64,000 nucleotides of DNA, taken from Shewanella litoralis (GTDB lineage: Bacteria; Pseudomonadota; Gammaproteobacteria; Enterobacterales; Shewanellaceae). The notes beneath the pieces are model-generated. The model had not been told where the DNA came from and searched no databases. It worked only from the letters and a program-made list of their open reading frames with translations. Every line of letters begins with the position of its first letter. Position 1 is the first letter of the stretch. Shown one piece after another: positions 1 to 10,600 of this stretch. Location: contig NZ_WSRZ01000008.1 in the NCBI RefSeq assembly GCF_009828585.1, forward strand, positions 1 to 64,000, in the 5' to 3' direction. The position numbers were made by a program, and so were the translations under genes.

Positions 1-152
1 AAGATAGACTGGGCGGTCTGCTATATAACAATAAACGCAAAAAAGTCACAACAAAGAAAATCTAGAAAAGACATAACGTTAGATGGAATTTTTGCAGGCC
101 TTAATGCTTAAGGTCCAGTGTATGAGTAAGCATTATAACCATAAGTAGCATA

Positions 153-557
153 ATGTTATTCAGTATTTCAGCGAGTGCCTTGGAGCGCTTCGCGGGGATT
201 GAAGATGGCTCAGATGCGAACCTAAAGGCCGTCTGCCAAGACTATATGGTTAACAGTTTCTTAAAAAATGACTTTGAACTTTTTTTTCATTTATTACCAA
301 AATCCATGAAGAAAATGGAGGCGATGCTTGAGAAAGATTGGCCAGAGGGACACCTAAAACGTTTTGGTGCTGAGCCATTAACGGAATATGATTTTTTTGA
401 GATAGATGATGAGTTCAGAGAATCAATTTATAAAGGTCATCCAGTTAAAAGCATAAGTATAAAATATCAAGCGGGTGTTATGAAGCGTTACCGCGGTAGT
501 TCGTGCTCTTTTGAGCAATTTGAGGATAAACGTTGGTACTTAGCCCAAAAGCCTTAA
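153..557 (+). CDS. Hypothetical protein, 134 aa
   Basis: I do not recognise a family. The first residues (MLFSISASALERF) look like the tail of a signal peptide rather than a whole one. The frame is open only back to about position 126, and no ATG, GTG or TTG precedes 153 in that stretch. No clear ribosome binding site is seen, so the start is uncertain and the 5' end may have been damaged by a frameshift. The rest is mixed charged and aromatic sequence, with two Cys (near residues 28 and 117) that could pair in the periplasm. A hairpin terminator follows the stop codon directly, which supports a real transcribed gene ending here. Confidence 0.55.
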   Translation: MLFSISASALERFAGIEDGSDANLKAVCQDYMVNSFLKNDFELFFHLLPKSMKKMEAMLEKDWPEGHLKRFGAEPLTEYDFFEIDDEFRESIYKGHPVKSISIKYQAGVMKRYRGSSCSFEQFEDKRWYLAQKP

Positions 558-567
558 CTAAGTCAAA

Positions 568-602
568 AAGCCTTATTATTAAATCAATAGGGCTTTGCTT
601 TT
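568..602 (+). terminator. Rho-independent terminator after the first gene
   Basis: The stem AAAGCCTTATT (568-578) pairs with AATAGGGCTTT (586-596) along 11 positions with one G-U pair. It is followed by GCTTTTTT. It lies 11 bases past the stop codon of the preceding gene. Confidence 0.8.
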
Positions 603-631
603 TTAATGCCTAAAAAATATTAAAGGGATTT

Positions 632-1663
632 ATGAGTTATAAAATTTGTAAGCAGACAGATGATTGCATTGTGCTACAAGATACTGGTGGCATTATCGAC
701 TTTGTTTTTGGTATTGGTATGGCGGCAATGGGTGCAGGTGTCATCTATTTAGGCTGGTTTGGCTACCAAGATACCGGTGAGATATTCATGCCACTCATTA
801 TAGCCCTTGTCGGCAGTTGTTTTTTCTTTCCTATGTTTAAGCGTAACCGATTAACGATTGATGCGACCCGTAAAGAGGTGGTGAAAACAAAGTCCTGGTT
901 CGGTATAACCAAAGAAAAAGAGATTGTGACTAATAGCAATCTTTCATTACTCGAAATGTCTGGTTTCATTACCGGTGAATTTAACGCTTTTTTTGATCGT
1001 CAACAAAGCGTTATGCATCATTATGCGCTTAAGTTTTATAGCTACCCTGAATGGCATATCACTATCAGAAATGTTTCAACCATGATCAATATCGTGATGT
1101 TTTTTGAAAAACACTTTGATACCGATTTAGCATTAGTTGTTCAGCATAAAAGGCATAAATTTAGTACTAAAGGGTTATTAAAAGACCATAAGCCCACTGC
1201 ACTTCCAACAGGTGGTTTAGTACGCGAATCTGGCTTTCAGCAACTGACTGTAGGCGGCATGCCTTTTACATCATTAAGGTTTTGGCTGTTTGCGATGAGT
1301 ACCATAGGCATATCATTTTTTATGTCGATATTTATATTATTCTTTTCTGAATCCGTTTTTACACCCTATGTATCCTTGCCGATTCAATACGCTTTATCAG
1401 CGTTACTGATTGGCTTTTTTTCTTGGGTATTTCTTTACCGCGCAGCAGGGACAAAACTCAGAATTTATAATGATACTTTGATTATTAAACATGGTGCATT
1501 TAACGAGAAAACCTATAAACGTTCAGATATTATTGGCGTAGTAAACATTACTAGAAATACGTATTTAGTGACTCGGCTAGGTGCAGAATGGTTAGCTTTT
1601 AGATTACCCACAGAATACAGCTATGCCATTCATAGTTGGTTAATGCCATATCTGAAACGCTGA
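632..1663 (+). CDS. Hypothetical membrane protein, 343 aa
   Basis: No family recognised. There are two hydrophobic hairpins: residues about 22-46 plus 52-70 near the N-terminus (Gly-rich, IIDFVFGIGMAAMGAGVIYLG), and about 215-270 in the C-terminal half. Between and after them are soluble segments rich in beta-strand-like sequence (NRLTIDATRKEVVKTKSWFG and KLRIYNDTLIIKHGAFNEKT). Two hairpins each followed by a beta-rich domain resemble bacterial PH-domain-like membrane proteins; this is an inference from layout only. AAGGGAT lies just upstream of the ATG. It sits between a terminator and a secreted protein gene in the same direction. Confidence 0.7.
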   Translation: MSYKICKQTDDCIVLQDTGGIIDFVFGIGMAAMGAGVIYLGWFGYQDTGEIFMPLIIALVGSCFFFPMFKRNRLTIDATRKEVVKTKSWFGITKEKEIVTNSNLSLLEMSGFITGEFNAFFDRQQSVMHHYALKFYSYPEWHITIRNVSTMINIVMFFEKHFDTDLALVVQHKRHKFSTKGLLKDHKPTALPTGGLVRESGFQQLTVGGMPFTSLRFWLFAMSTIGISFFMSIFILFFSESVFTPYVSLPIQYALSALLIGFFSWVFLYRAAGTKLRIYNDTLIIKHGAFNEKTYKRSDIIGVVNITRNTYLVTRLGAEWLAFRLPTEYSYAIHSWLMPYLKR

Positions 1664-1715
1664 ATCAGAATACTGGAACCATTTACTTATTTAACTCAAT
1701 TACAGGATGTTATCT

Positions 1716-2315
1716 ATGGATATTTTTAAAAAAGCCAGCTTGTTGGTGGCCATGACTACAGCCATTACCACAATGAGCTTTGCTGCGTTGGCGAGCAATC
1801 AAGGCGCTATTGATGCATTTGAAGCCAAAACTAAACCCATAGCACAAGATGCAAAAGTCTTATCCGACAAGCAATTAGTATTGATGGATGAGTTTAATCA
1901 GCTCGTGGCGTCGGGTAATGCTGCTGCAGTATTTCAAAGTGGTAAGGTTACAGAGTTACAAGCCCTCGGCGAGCAGACGTTGGTGCAAGCTAAGCTATTT
2001 GTAAAAGAGTATGAGCAGTTTTTAGCGCAATTACCTGAAACCTCTACCTGTTATACACCTGAAAACGTCACTGAATATAATCAGCTTATTAATGAGGTGG
2101 CGACTAAGAATCAATCTTTATCTGAGTTAAGCAGTACGGTCGCACCAGGTGATGAAGTGGCGGCCACGATGGCAGTATTAAACTTACAAATGCATGCCGG
2201 GCAGGTGAGTGGTTTGGTGCAAATGTTCCAACTGGTGAAGATGTGTTACATCTCTGATGCGATGGGTTATACCAAAGAAGATGTTGAGCGTATGCAAGCG
2301 GAAGAAGAGCAGTAA
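1716..2315 (+). CDS. Hypothetical secreted protein, ~199 aa
   Basis: A signal peptide is clear: MDIFKKASLLVAMTTAITTM followed by SFAALA and a likely cleavage after ALA. The ATG at 1716 is preferred over the in-frame ATG at 1707 because AGGA (1704-1707) overlaps the earlier codon and is 8 bases from the later one. The mature part is helical and rich in Ala, Gln and Glu, with two Cys (in ETSTCYTPE and VKMCYISD) that may form a periplasmic disulfide. No family recognised. A long inverted repeat downstream serves as terminator. Confidence 0.7.
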   Translation: MDIFKKASLLVAMTTAITTMSFAALASNQGAIDAFEAKTKPIAQDAKVLSDKQLVLMDEFNQLVASGNAAAVFQSGKVTELQALGEQTLVQAKLFVKEYEQFLAQLPETSTCYTPENVTEYNQLINEVATKNQSLSELSSTVAPGDEVAATMAVLNLQMHAGQVSGLVQMFQLVKMCYISDAMGYTKEDVERMQAEEEQ

Positions 2316-2366
2316 AGTCTATGTTAGCGATCATTTATTAACACGGAATTATAATGCAGCATTAAA

Positions 2367-2402
2367 AATAAACCCCATTCGCTTTTGCTTATGGGGTTTA
2401 TT
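2367..2402 (+). terminator. Hairpin terminator, possibly bidirectional
   Basis: AATAAACCCCAT (2367-2378) pairs perfectly with ATGGGGTTTATT (2391-2402) across a 12-base loop. It lies between the convergent genes ending at 2315 (+) and 2457 (-). The AT-rich ends of the stem supply short T-runs on both strands. Confidence 0.65.
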
Positions 2403-2456
2403 GTTATCTGTGACAACGCCTTAAATTAGACGACACAAATTGCTCTATGACTAGAA

Positions 2457-4274
2457 TTAAAATACCAATGGATTAACCTGATCATATAAGTGTTGATATA
2501 ACGTTTGAGTAAACCCTGTGTTGTTATCAAAGGTGACTGATACATTATTGGACGCAGATGTTTGCATTTTTTCATGGAGTTCAACTTTCATCAGTTGCTG
2601 GTCTATGAATAAGAAGTAGTCTGGATAGACATATTGCTGTGCGGTGCCTTCAACGATTTCAGCAACTTTAATCAATAAATGATCACTTGGACTGGTGCTT
2701 TTTGTCATTTGATAACGTTGTTCAATGTTGCCATTGCTATCAAGCAAAGCAATGGTTTGTTCTTCTTCATCAATAATGATGTCGAGAGGGAAGTAAAAAT
2801 CAAACAAAATTTCAGCTACCATTGTTGTCGAAAGTGTTTCTTCAGTGACAAAGCTTGATAGTTCATATGTCTCATAATCTTCAACTACTCGGCACATTAC
2901 ATCTTCGGTTTGAGTGACCGTTAAGCTATATAGTGTATCTGGCCAGGTTAATGCGTCTAATTTTAGCTTTTCTGGAGATGTATTTAACACAGATTGCCAA
3001 AAGTCACTGGTATTCGCGTTAGTGATTTTATTGATATCGATTGTAACAGGGACATTCGTTCCGGCATAAATCGTGTTGTAGGTATTACCCGTAATGCTTG
3101 GCTCCGTTACTGGGCCATTGTCTTCGGTGTACCAGCGCTTGTCCGTTGTGTGCCAACATTCGTTAACCTCGTCATCGGCTTCATCTAATGGCGCTTCAAA
3201 TGCCAAGGCTTGGCCGGCTAGCGCGGATACCCAGGTTAACACTTTTGTGTTGTCAGCATTTTGCATAGAAAATCCACTCAGATCAGAAGATAAGGTTAGA
3301 GATAAGGTATTAGTGAAACCTTTATCATTAATGATATTACCTAGCACAAGGTCCCAATCATCTTGCGACAAAATACGCGAATCGATAGGTAATTCTGTAA
3401 ATCCTAATGCGATGGCAGAGTCACTAAAGAGTATATTAATAGCTAAGGTAAAGGCGTCATCTGAGAAGAACTCTTCGATAGACAGACCACTATCACTTAA
3501 TATTTGCCAAATTTGAGCATAAGTCGCAGCAAGAATTTTTTCTGCTGCAATTAAGTTTGGAATTTGAGTCGCGATGACTTGTTGTAAATAAGCAATGGCA
3601 TAGTCTATGCGCATAAAATTAGCTGTGGCTGACGTTTCAGCAGAAACTGAGTATAAGGTGTCGGCATCTAATTGATACAAAATAGCTAATAGTGCGTCTA
3701 ACTCTGTTGATAGCTGACTAATGTCACTGTCAGACAGGTTTTGATTCATCATTTCTATCACACGAGACTGCTTGATATGGGTTAGGTTGTTAATCGCGCC
3801 ATTATATTGAGGGCTTGCGATTAATGTACCTTGTCCTGCGTCATTAACGATAGATTTTGGTGCTGCTCGGTTAGTCGGGTTTTTAACCTTAAGCGCTAAA
3901 GAGCGGGCCTGGATTGCTTGTGTTGCTGCTGCCGCTTGCCAGTTAGCCACTAAATAATAGTCTGGCGTTTCAACTTCGCTTGTCCACTCTAACTGATAGT
4001 TACCCTCAGCATCGGTAATTGCGAATGGTTCATCGCTATCACAAGCTAAGTTTTTATTTAAATCAGCGCACACTGTCGCGCCAGATAATGCGCCTTGATA
4101 AACCGCTAACCCAGCAATTTGATGATTATATTCAGACACCGGTGGTGTTGTAGGGGTAGTTGGTGTACCTGCATCTGGTTGGGTTACGTCTGTAGTTGAA
4201 TCATCGTCTGATGAACCACAACCCATCAATAGGGCGCTAGAGATTAAAATAGCTAATAAACTTTTATGGTGCAT
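2457..4274 (-). CDS. Hypothetical lipoprotein, 605 aa
   Basis: The N-terminus is a lipoprotein signal: a hydrophobic stretch ending in a lipobox LLMGC, Cys at residue 19, followed by an Asp/Ser-rich tether and a Pro-Thr linker (PTTPTTPP) near residues 38-45. After it comes a segment that reads like a small beta-sandwich repeat domain (GATVCADLNKNLACDSDEPF then TDAEGNYQL), seen in surface proteins with SdrD/carboxypeptidase-regulatory-like folds. The remaining ~480 residues are not recognised. The acidic, Asn/Thr-rich composition fits an outer-membrane-anchored protein. AAGGACA lies upstream of the ATG. It is probably monocistronic, divergent to nothing close. Confidence 0.75.
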   Translation of the reverse strand: MHHKSLLAILISSALLMGCGSSDDDSTTDVTQPDAGTPTTPTTPPVSEYNHQIAGLAVYQGALSGATVCADLNKNLACDSDEPFAITDAEGNYQLEWTSEVETPDYYLVANWQAAAATQAIQARSLALKVKNPTNRAAPKSIVNDAGQGTLIASPQYNGAINNLTHIKQSRVIEMMNQNLSDSDISQLSTELDALLAILYQLDADTLYSVSAETSATANFMRIDYAIAYLQQVIATQIPNLIAAEKILAATYAQIWQILSDSGLSIEEFFSDDAFTLAINILFSDSAIALGFTELPIDSRILSQDDWDLVLGNIINDKGFTNTLSLTLSSDLSGFSMQNADNTKVLTWVSALAGQALAFEAPLDEADDEVNECWHTTDKRWYTEDNGPVTEPSITGNTYNTIYAGTNVPVTIDINKITNANTSDFWQSVLNTSPEKLKLDALTWPDTLYSLTVTQTEDVMCRVVEDYETYELSSFVTEETLSTTMVAEILFDFYFPLDIIIDEEEQTIALLDSNGNIEQRYQMTKSTSPSDHLLIKVAEIVEGTAQQYVYPDYFLFIDQQLMKVELHEKMQTSASNNVSVTFDNNTGFTQTLYQHLYDQVNPLVF

Positions 4275-4425
4275 TAATGTGTCCTTACATTAGATTATTA
4301 CTGCGTTTTAGCTCAATGGTTGTGCAGTAAGTATTGCATTACAATGCAGCAGCTAACCCACCATTGAAGGTGAGTTTAATGTGTGTCGCTGATACATGCT
4401 GGCTTGGTGTTATTAAAAGAGATGG

Positions 4426-5058
4426 TTAACCTGCTGCGTAGGCAAATAGCTGACCACGATTTTTAATCTTGGTTTTTTTATAAATGTTTTGCACGTGCAT
4501 TTTGACCGTGTTAACGGAAATGTTGAGCTCTTTGGCCATTTCTTCGTTAGTCAGTCCATGCAGTATAAGCGATAGAATTTGTTGTTCTTTTTTTGTGGTA
4601 ACAGCAAGAATTTTTGCGCGGTTGCCTGACGACGGAACTCGTTTTTTTTGCAAAATGTACTTAGATACGGCTTTATCGCTAAAGCTAATATCGCCATCTT
4701 GTACTTTGTTTATGCTCTGTATTTGATCGACCAGGCTTGCGTCGATGCTCATCGCCGCATGAAATCCAGAAGAGATTAGAATCACTTCGAGCTCTACGTT
4801 TAATGCTGGGCAATAGGCAATATGTAAATGACTCTTAAACAATTCTGCAGATAAATAGCTTATCTCTTGTAGCGGGTGCTCAAGGTAATGAATCAATATT
4901 GCGGTGCTATTTTCAATACTCGCAATCGTCGACAACTCAGCAGATGCACAGCTTGAACTGCATGTAATAAGATTGCATTCTATGAGATTTGCAAGATGCT
5001 GAAATGGCTCTTGCAGATGTAGAGGGAAATCGAGAATAAGCAGGTGTTTAGTGAGCAT
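4426..5058 (-). CDS. LuxR-family transcriptional regulator (CsgD/VpsT-like)
   Basis: The C-terminal ~65 residues are a typical LuxR helix-turn-helix (LTNEEMAKELNISVNTVKMH followed by VQNIYKKTKIKNRGQLFAYA). The N-terminal ~140 residues have no obvious phosphoacceptor Asp pattern. The domain order and length (210 aa) resemble CsgD/VpsT-type regulators, which use a degenerate receiver domain to control biofilm matrix genes; that analogy is an inference. The start is supported by AAGGAAAG upstream of the ATG at 5058. The neighbouring lipoprotein gene lies in the same direction 150 bases downstream and could be a target or operon partner. Confidence 0.8.
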   Translation of the reverse strand: MLTKHLLILDFPLHLQEPFQHLANLIECNLITCSSSCASAELSTIASIENSTAILIHYLEHPLQEISYLSAELFKSHLHIAYCPALNVELEVILISSGFHAAMSIDASLVDQIQSINKVQDGDISFSDKAVSKYILQKKRVPSSGNRAKILAVTTKKEQQILSLILHGLTNEEMAKELNISVNTVKMHVQNIYKKTKIKNRGQLFAYAAG

Positions 5059-5311
5059 GTTACTTTCCTTGTTTAAAAATACAGCATCCCTTTGCGGTAT
5101 TTTTTGAGCCTCGCGGTTGCCTGTTATGCAGAAAGTGGCATCGCTTAGTTATCAAAATTGCGTACTGTTAACTCATTTTTTATTTTTGGCGCTAACTCTG
5201 ATCTTGCCTGGGCTTGTCACATTGTTTGCATTTAAATTTGTGCAGTTTATGAGCCGAGTAAGATAAATTAAAAAAATAGAGCTGTACATTATGCTCATGC
5301 TATAACTTGAC

Positions 5312-5347
5312 AAATACAGCGTAAGTACATGTTTACACGCTGTATTT
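5312..5347. repeat. 11-bp inverted repeat with 14-base spacer
   Basis: AAATACAGCGT (5312-5322) and ACGCTGTATTT (5337-5347) are perfect reverse complements. It lies in the 420-base gap 5059-5478 between the LuxR-type gene and rluF, about 255 bases upstream of the regulator start. It could be an operator or a second terminator; there is no T-run next to it. I see no supported gene in this gap. Confidence 0.6.
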
Positions 5348-5414
5348 GAGGTCGTCACTTGCTGTTTAAATGAGCAGGGCGATATAGTACAACATTATAA
5401 TCCTGTTGCATACG

Positions 5415-5446
5415 GTAAAATGGGTGTTTTTTGTTCAACACCCATT
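5415..5446 (-). terminator. Terminator of rluF
   Basis: On the minus strand AATGGGTGTT (5446-5437) pairs with AACACCCATT (5428-5419), then TTAC follows. The hairpin sits 33 bases after the rluF stop codon. Confidence 0.65.
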
Positions 5447-5478
5447 CTTTACGATATACCCTTTGTGCTGTGAGGCGG

Positions 5479-6360
5479 TTAACGTTTAGGTTTACGTGAA
5501 TGGCTAGATTTGCCCTTGTTTGCGGCGGGTTTTTTAGGCTTGCTTCCTCGACCTTGCATAAAGTGTTCTGGGCCTTCAATGGTGTCGCGCATACTCTTGA
5601 GTGGCTTTTTCTTGGCTTTTTGCGGGGCTTTTTTTACTTCAGATGACGAGTGTTCAATCAACTTCATTAAGGTACTGAGTTCTTGCTCGTCTAGATCGCG
5701 CCATTCACCAATCGGTAATCCTTTAAGCGACACATTCATTATTGATTGGCGCTCAAGCTTGGTGACTTCAAAGTTGAAGTATTCGCACATGCGGCGAATT
5801 TGGCGGTTAAGGCCTTGGACTAACACAATTTTAAATGCATAAGGTGACACTTGCTCAACCTTACACTTTTTAGTCACTACGCCTAGTATTGGGACGCCAG
5901 CAGACATGCCTTTGATAAAATCATCGGTGATAGGTTTATTTACGGTAACCACGTATTCTTTGTCGTGATTATTACCCGCACGCAAAATCTTATTCACTAA
6001 ATCGCCATTGTTGGTTAAAAATATCAACCCTTGCGAGTCTTTATCTAGGCGACCAATCGGAAAAATGCGCTCGCTGTGGTTAACAAAATCGACAATATTG
6101 TCGCGCTCAGTACCTTCGGTGGTACTGACAATACCAACAGGCTTGTTTAATGCGATGAACACTAAATCGGCTTCGTCACGTGGCTCAATGTCCTGGCCGT
6201 TGACTTTCACTTTGTCACCAAACTCAACCGTGTCGCCAATTTTGGCGCGTTTGCCGTTAATAAATACATTGCCCTGTTCAATGAAGCGATCGGCTTCTCG
6301 ACGTGAGCATATGCCACTCTCGCTGATGTATTTATTTAAACGGGTTGCAGATTCACTCAT
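5479..6360 (-). CDS. rluF: 23S rRNA pseudouridine synthase RluF
   Basis: Isomerises a uridine in 23S rRNA (U2604 in E. coli). It begins with an S4 RNA-binding domain ([20 protein letters not shown]), then the RsuA/RluF catalytic domain with [14 protein letters not shown], in which the Asp of RLDxDSxG is the nucleophile. The C-terminal ~60 residues are a Lys/Arg/Pro-rich basic tail, common in gammaproteobacterial RluF and probably RNA-binding. The ATG at 6360 is chosen over the one at 6393 because AAAGGAACC sits right before it. It is alone on this strand, closed by a hairpin terminator. Confidence 0.9.
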   Translation of the reverse strand: MSESATRLNKYISESGICSRREADRFIEQGNVFINGKRAKIGDTVEFGDKVKVNGQDIEPRDEADLVFIALNKPVGIVSTTEGTERDNIVDFVNHSERIFPIGRLDKDSQGLIFLTNNGDLVNKILRAGNNHDKEYVVTVNKPITDDFIKGMSAGVPILGVVTKKCKVEQVSPYAFKIVLVQGLNRQIRRMCEYFNFEVTKLERQSIMNVSLKGLPIGEWRDLDEQELSTLMKLIEHSSSEVKKAPQKAKKKPLKSMRDTIEGPEHFMQGRGSKPKKPAANKGKSSHSRKPKR

Positions 6361-6489
6361 AGCGGTTCCTTTATCAACATAAACGCGCTGCACTGGCAGG
6401 CTGGATCGGCGCAGATAATATCATAAACTTTTTGATTATTCTGTAAGGCACAGACGCTTAACCCTGGTGAATCAATCATCCAAGTCACA

Positions 6490-7407
6490 TTACAAATCCA
6501 AGCCTAGTTGCGCCGTTGCATCATGATGTTGTGCCAGTAAGTTGATGTCGCTTAGTGGCGTAGGGGTATGCATGAGCTGTTGCTGTAGTAAGCGATATAA
6601 ATCGACAGCTAGCTGCGGTGCATCATGATTGTCTGGGGTATGAATAAACAAGTAGGGGTGTTTGCCCTGGTTTATCCATAATGGCAGTTGCTTAAGCCAG
6701 TTTTGAAAAAAGTGCACATTTGCTTCGGCCTGTGGATGGCCAATAAAACGCACTACTGGATGTTGAGCTGTGGCAATGGCATGCACTGGCACGTTAGGCT
6801 TTTTTTGATGAGCGTCTATTACCGCGGCCGTGGTTGGTGGCGCAGCAAATACTGGCCGAGTGTCCATAATAATGCGATTGCATTGGTTATCGATAAGTAA
6901 GCGATTAAGGTCGCGTTCGGCGTCTCCTTTGGCAAAAAAGGCTGGATGACGAACCTCGACACCATAGGTTAACCCTTGAGGTACTTGCGTTAAAAATTGC
7001 GCTAAAGCTGGCAAATGCTGTGGACCAAAGCTGGCCGGTAATTGTATTTTCCACATACCTGTTACGTCGAGTAATGGTGCCATTACCGAGAAAAACTGTT
7101 GTACTGCGGGGCCGGCATTGTGCAGCTTTAATTCGTGAGTAATGTGTTTAGGCAGTTTAAAGGTAAAGCGAAAGGTGTCATTAACGGCATTACGCCAAAT
7201 TTGGGCTTGCTGTAATGAAGGTGTGGCATAAAACGTAGTGTTGCCCTCTACGGTATTAAATATTTCTGCATAACGGGCGAGTCGCTGGCTTGAGTCATTA
7301 TTGCCATACACGGTTTGCTGCCAATGGTTTTGCGACCACATTGCTAACCCCAATCGTATGAATGGTGCATGCGGTTGTTGAGCTGATGTCGGGGAATGCG
7401 TATTCAA
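6490..7407 (-). CDS. DUF72 family protein (YecE-like)
   Basis: The sequence follows the DUF72/YecE pattern: an early GLAMWSQNHW segment, FNTVEGNTTFYATP near residue 50, FRFTFKLPKHITHE near 78, and YGVEVRHPAFF near 150. The family has a TIM-barrel fold and its enzymatic role is unknown. Length 305 aa is normal. The start is a TTG (codon at 7405-7407) with GAGGA five bases upstream on the minus strand. Located 130 bases downstream of nothing else on its strand; divergent from the PBP gene at 7617. Confidence 0.85.
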   Translation of the reverse strand: MNTHSPTSAQQPHAPFIRLGLAMWSQNHWQQTVYGNNDSSQRLARYAEIFNTVEGNTTFYATPSLQQAQIWRNAVNDTFRFTFKLPKHITHELKLHNAGPAVQQFFSVMAPLLDVTGMWKIQLPASFGPQHLPALAQFLTQVPQGLTYGVEVRHPAFFAKGDAERDLNRLLIDNQCNRIIMDTRPVFAAPPTTAAVIDAHQKKPNVPVHAIATAQHPVVRFIGHPQAEANVHFFQNWLKQLPLWINQGKHPYLFIHTPDNHDAPQLAVDLYRLLQQQLMHTPTPLSDINLLAQHHDATAQLGLDL

Positions 7408-7616
7408 AATGTTCCTCAGAATAAAAACGGTTTTTGCCTTGTTTATGACAAAAAACGCTTTAACGGCTTAAAAAGTGATATTTAGTTATTTTGTCTATAT
7501 CTAATCAGTTTGCCCATCTGATAAAATTAGCATCATTGGCTATGCTATCTGGTTATCATATCAGCCAGAAAACAAAAAATGCATTATCTTGGTGTTAAGC
7601 GTGAGTTGGAGTGTTT

Positions 7617-10600
7617 GTGTCTAGTTCTGATCCTGAAAGTCAGTTTGATAATTACCGCCCTAAAGCGTCTTCGGCAAAGCCGGTTAAAGTCCGTAAAAGT
7701 AAAGCCGGCTGGTTACTGATTATTTTTGTGTTAGCGACAGCCTATTTGGTTGAATTTGAGGTAAGAACCTCTTATTACCAATCGTACTTTTTACACCAAT
7801 ACGCCACTAAGTTGACCTATCAGTTACGTGACTATCGTAGCGACGCAGTTATTTACCCTAAATATGGCCCGTTTGATGACCGCCACGGGTATAGCCGACT
7901 GCCGCAAAAAATTGATCGCTTAATCGAACGTAATTACCAAATTACCCAGCAAGTGGCGTTTTCGCCGATGTTGATGGATTACACCGAAAAAGGTTTTTTC
8001 CCGCCTTATCATGAAAAAGCCCAATCAGGCTTATTAATTAAAGACTGCCGCGACATGACAGTGTTTGATTTCTCATACCCTAAACGCGTGTATCAAGACC
8101 AGGACAATATTCCGCAACAAGTCATCAGTACCCTGTTGTTTATTGAAAACCGTGAAATGCTCAGCCCAGAAGCCAACTACAACCCTGTGGTCGATTGGCC
8201 TCGTTTTGTGTTGGCCGCGGCCAGTCAAATTGCTGAAATTGCCGGCGTTGACATGTCTAAAGCGGGCGGCAGTACGTTAGCCACCCAAATTGAAAAATTT
8301 AGGCACTCTAATCATGGCTTAACCTTAAGCATTAAAGACAAGTTACTGCAAATTGGCTCGGCCATTGTGCGGGTCTATCAACAAGGTGAAAGCACTGTTA
8401 ATGCTCGTCAGCGTATTGTGCAAGATTATCTTAATACCGTGCCGTTATCGTCGGCCCCCGGTTTTGGCGAAGTGCATGGTATTGGTGATGGTTTATGGGC
8501 ATGGTTTAAAACTGATTTTGCTCAGGCCAATCAGCTACTGTTGAGTCGTCATACCCAACAAAACTCAGCGCAGCGTGGCAAGGTGTTTAGAGAAATTGTC
8601 GCGCTTATGATTGCTCAGCGTCGTCCGTCATATTACCTACTGCAAGGCCATGATGATTTGGAGTCATTGGTTGACAGTTATTTGCGTTTACTGGGCCGCG
8701 ATGGCCTGATTGAAACCCAGTTAATGGTGTCGGCACTAGAGCAAACGCTTACCTTTAACACCACTAAGTTAGCAACAACTAACCCTGCCAATAATAAAGG
8801 CGTTAACGCTGTACGCATCCGCACCGCGGGCATGTTAGACGTAAATCTATATGATTTAGACCGTTATGACTTATCGATTAACAGTACATATCATGGTGAT
8901 TTACAACAAAAAGTGAGTGATTACTTACGCAGCCTGGCAAATGTCAGTTCAGCCGAACGCATTGGTTTATTGGGCGAGCGTTTATTGTCTGTGCAGCAAC
9001 TCGATAAAGTGCTATACAGCTTTACCTTATATGAGAGCACCGACAGCGCTAACCGCGTGCGTATTCAAACCGACAGTATTGATCAGCCTTTTGATATTAA
9101 CGAAGGCAGTAAACTCGAACTCGGCTCTACCGCTAAATTGCGGGTGTTGGCAACGTACCTAGACATTATTGCCGAGTTGCAACAGCGTTTCTCAGCTATG
9201 ACGGTAGCTGATTTGCGCCAGGTTGATGTAGAGCGCAAAGATCATATTACTCGCTGGGTGGTGGATTATTTAATTACCACGCGTGACCGTAACTTAACTC
9301 GTATGCTCGACGCGGCGCTGCAACGTGAATATTCAGCTTCACCAGAAGAGCGCTTCTTTACGGGTGGTGGTCTGCATGTATTTAATAACTTTAATAAGAA
9401 AGAAAACAGCCGCGTACCTACCTTATATCAAGCCCTGCAAGAGTCGATTAACTTGCCGTTTGTACGCTTAATGCGCGACATTGTTAGCTACAGCAGTAGT
9501 TACAATAGCGAAGGTAGCGTGTCGCAATTGTTGCGAAATGACAAAGATCCACGCCGCGAAGAATACTTAAAAGCGTTTGCTAAGCGTGAGGGAAGCTCGT
9601 TTGTAAAACGTTTTTATCGCAAATATCGCCAGCTTGCGCCTGAGCAACGTTTAGAGGTGTTATTTGATGGGATCTCGCAACAAGAGCACAAGTTAACGGC
9701 GGCATATCGCTATTTAAAACCCTACGACGGTGCCCGCGAACTTAAGGCCTTTTTAACAGCGCGTTTGCCGACTAAAAGCTTTACCGATAAACAAATTAAC
9801 TTACTGTATAACAAATACGGCGAAGAAAAATTTAACCTTGCCGACCAGGGTTATATTGCCCGAGTGCACCCGTTGGAGTTATGGGTATTACGTTATTTAA
9901 ATGATTACCCAGAAACCGGCTTAACTCAGGTATTAGACGATGCCCAGCCTCAACTGCAAGAGGTGTATCGTTGGCTATTTAGAACCCGCCATCAAAATGC
10001 CCGCGATGTGCGTATTCAGGTCATGCTTGAGGTTGAAGCATTTTTAAGTATCCACCAACGGTGGGTGAGAATGGGTTATCCGTTTGAGTATATGGTGCCA
10101 TCGTTAGGCTCTGCGTTAGGCAGTTCGGGTGACAGACCAGCAGCGCTCGCAGATTTAATGGGCATCATTCAAAATGACGGTTATCGTTTCCCAACCGTGC
10201 GCATTGATGAGCTGCAATTTGCGAAAGACACCCCATATGAGGTGACGCTTGCCAATAATAAGCAAATGGTCACACGAGTGATGCATCAAGAAGTGGCCAG
10301 AGCCCTTAAGCGCGCGCTTGCGAATGTGGTGCAAAATGGTACCGCCAGACGACTCAATGGCAGCTTGTTAGACAGTCAAGGCCAGGCGATTATTATGGGC
10401 GGTAAAACCGGCACAGGTGATAACCGCATCGCAACCGAAATCCGTAATGGGCGCAAGGTATCATCAACGGCGATTAACCGCACAGCAACGTTTGTGTTTT
10501 ACCTGGGCGATAGTCACTTTGGTACCTTAACGGCATTTGTTCCCGGGGAAAAGGCAGATGATTTTAGCTTTACCTCTGCACTGCCATTGCAAGTGCTTAA

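Noticed and set aside
3094-3516. 140-residue open frame opposite the lipoprotein gene
   Set aside because: It is fully inside a well-supported gene with a signal peptide and lipobox on the other strand; no protein features.
5173-5358. 61-residue minus-strand frame between the LuxR-type gene and rluF
   Set aside because: It has a poor start signal, an atypical composition, and contains part of the inverted repeat at 5312-5347.
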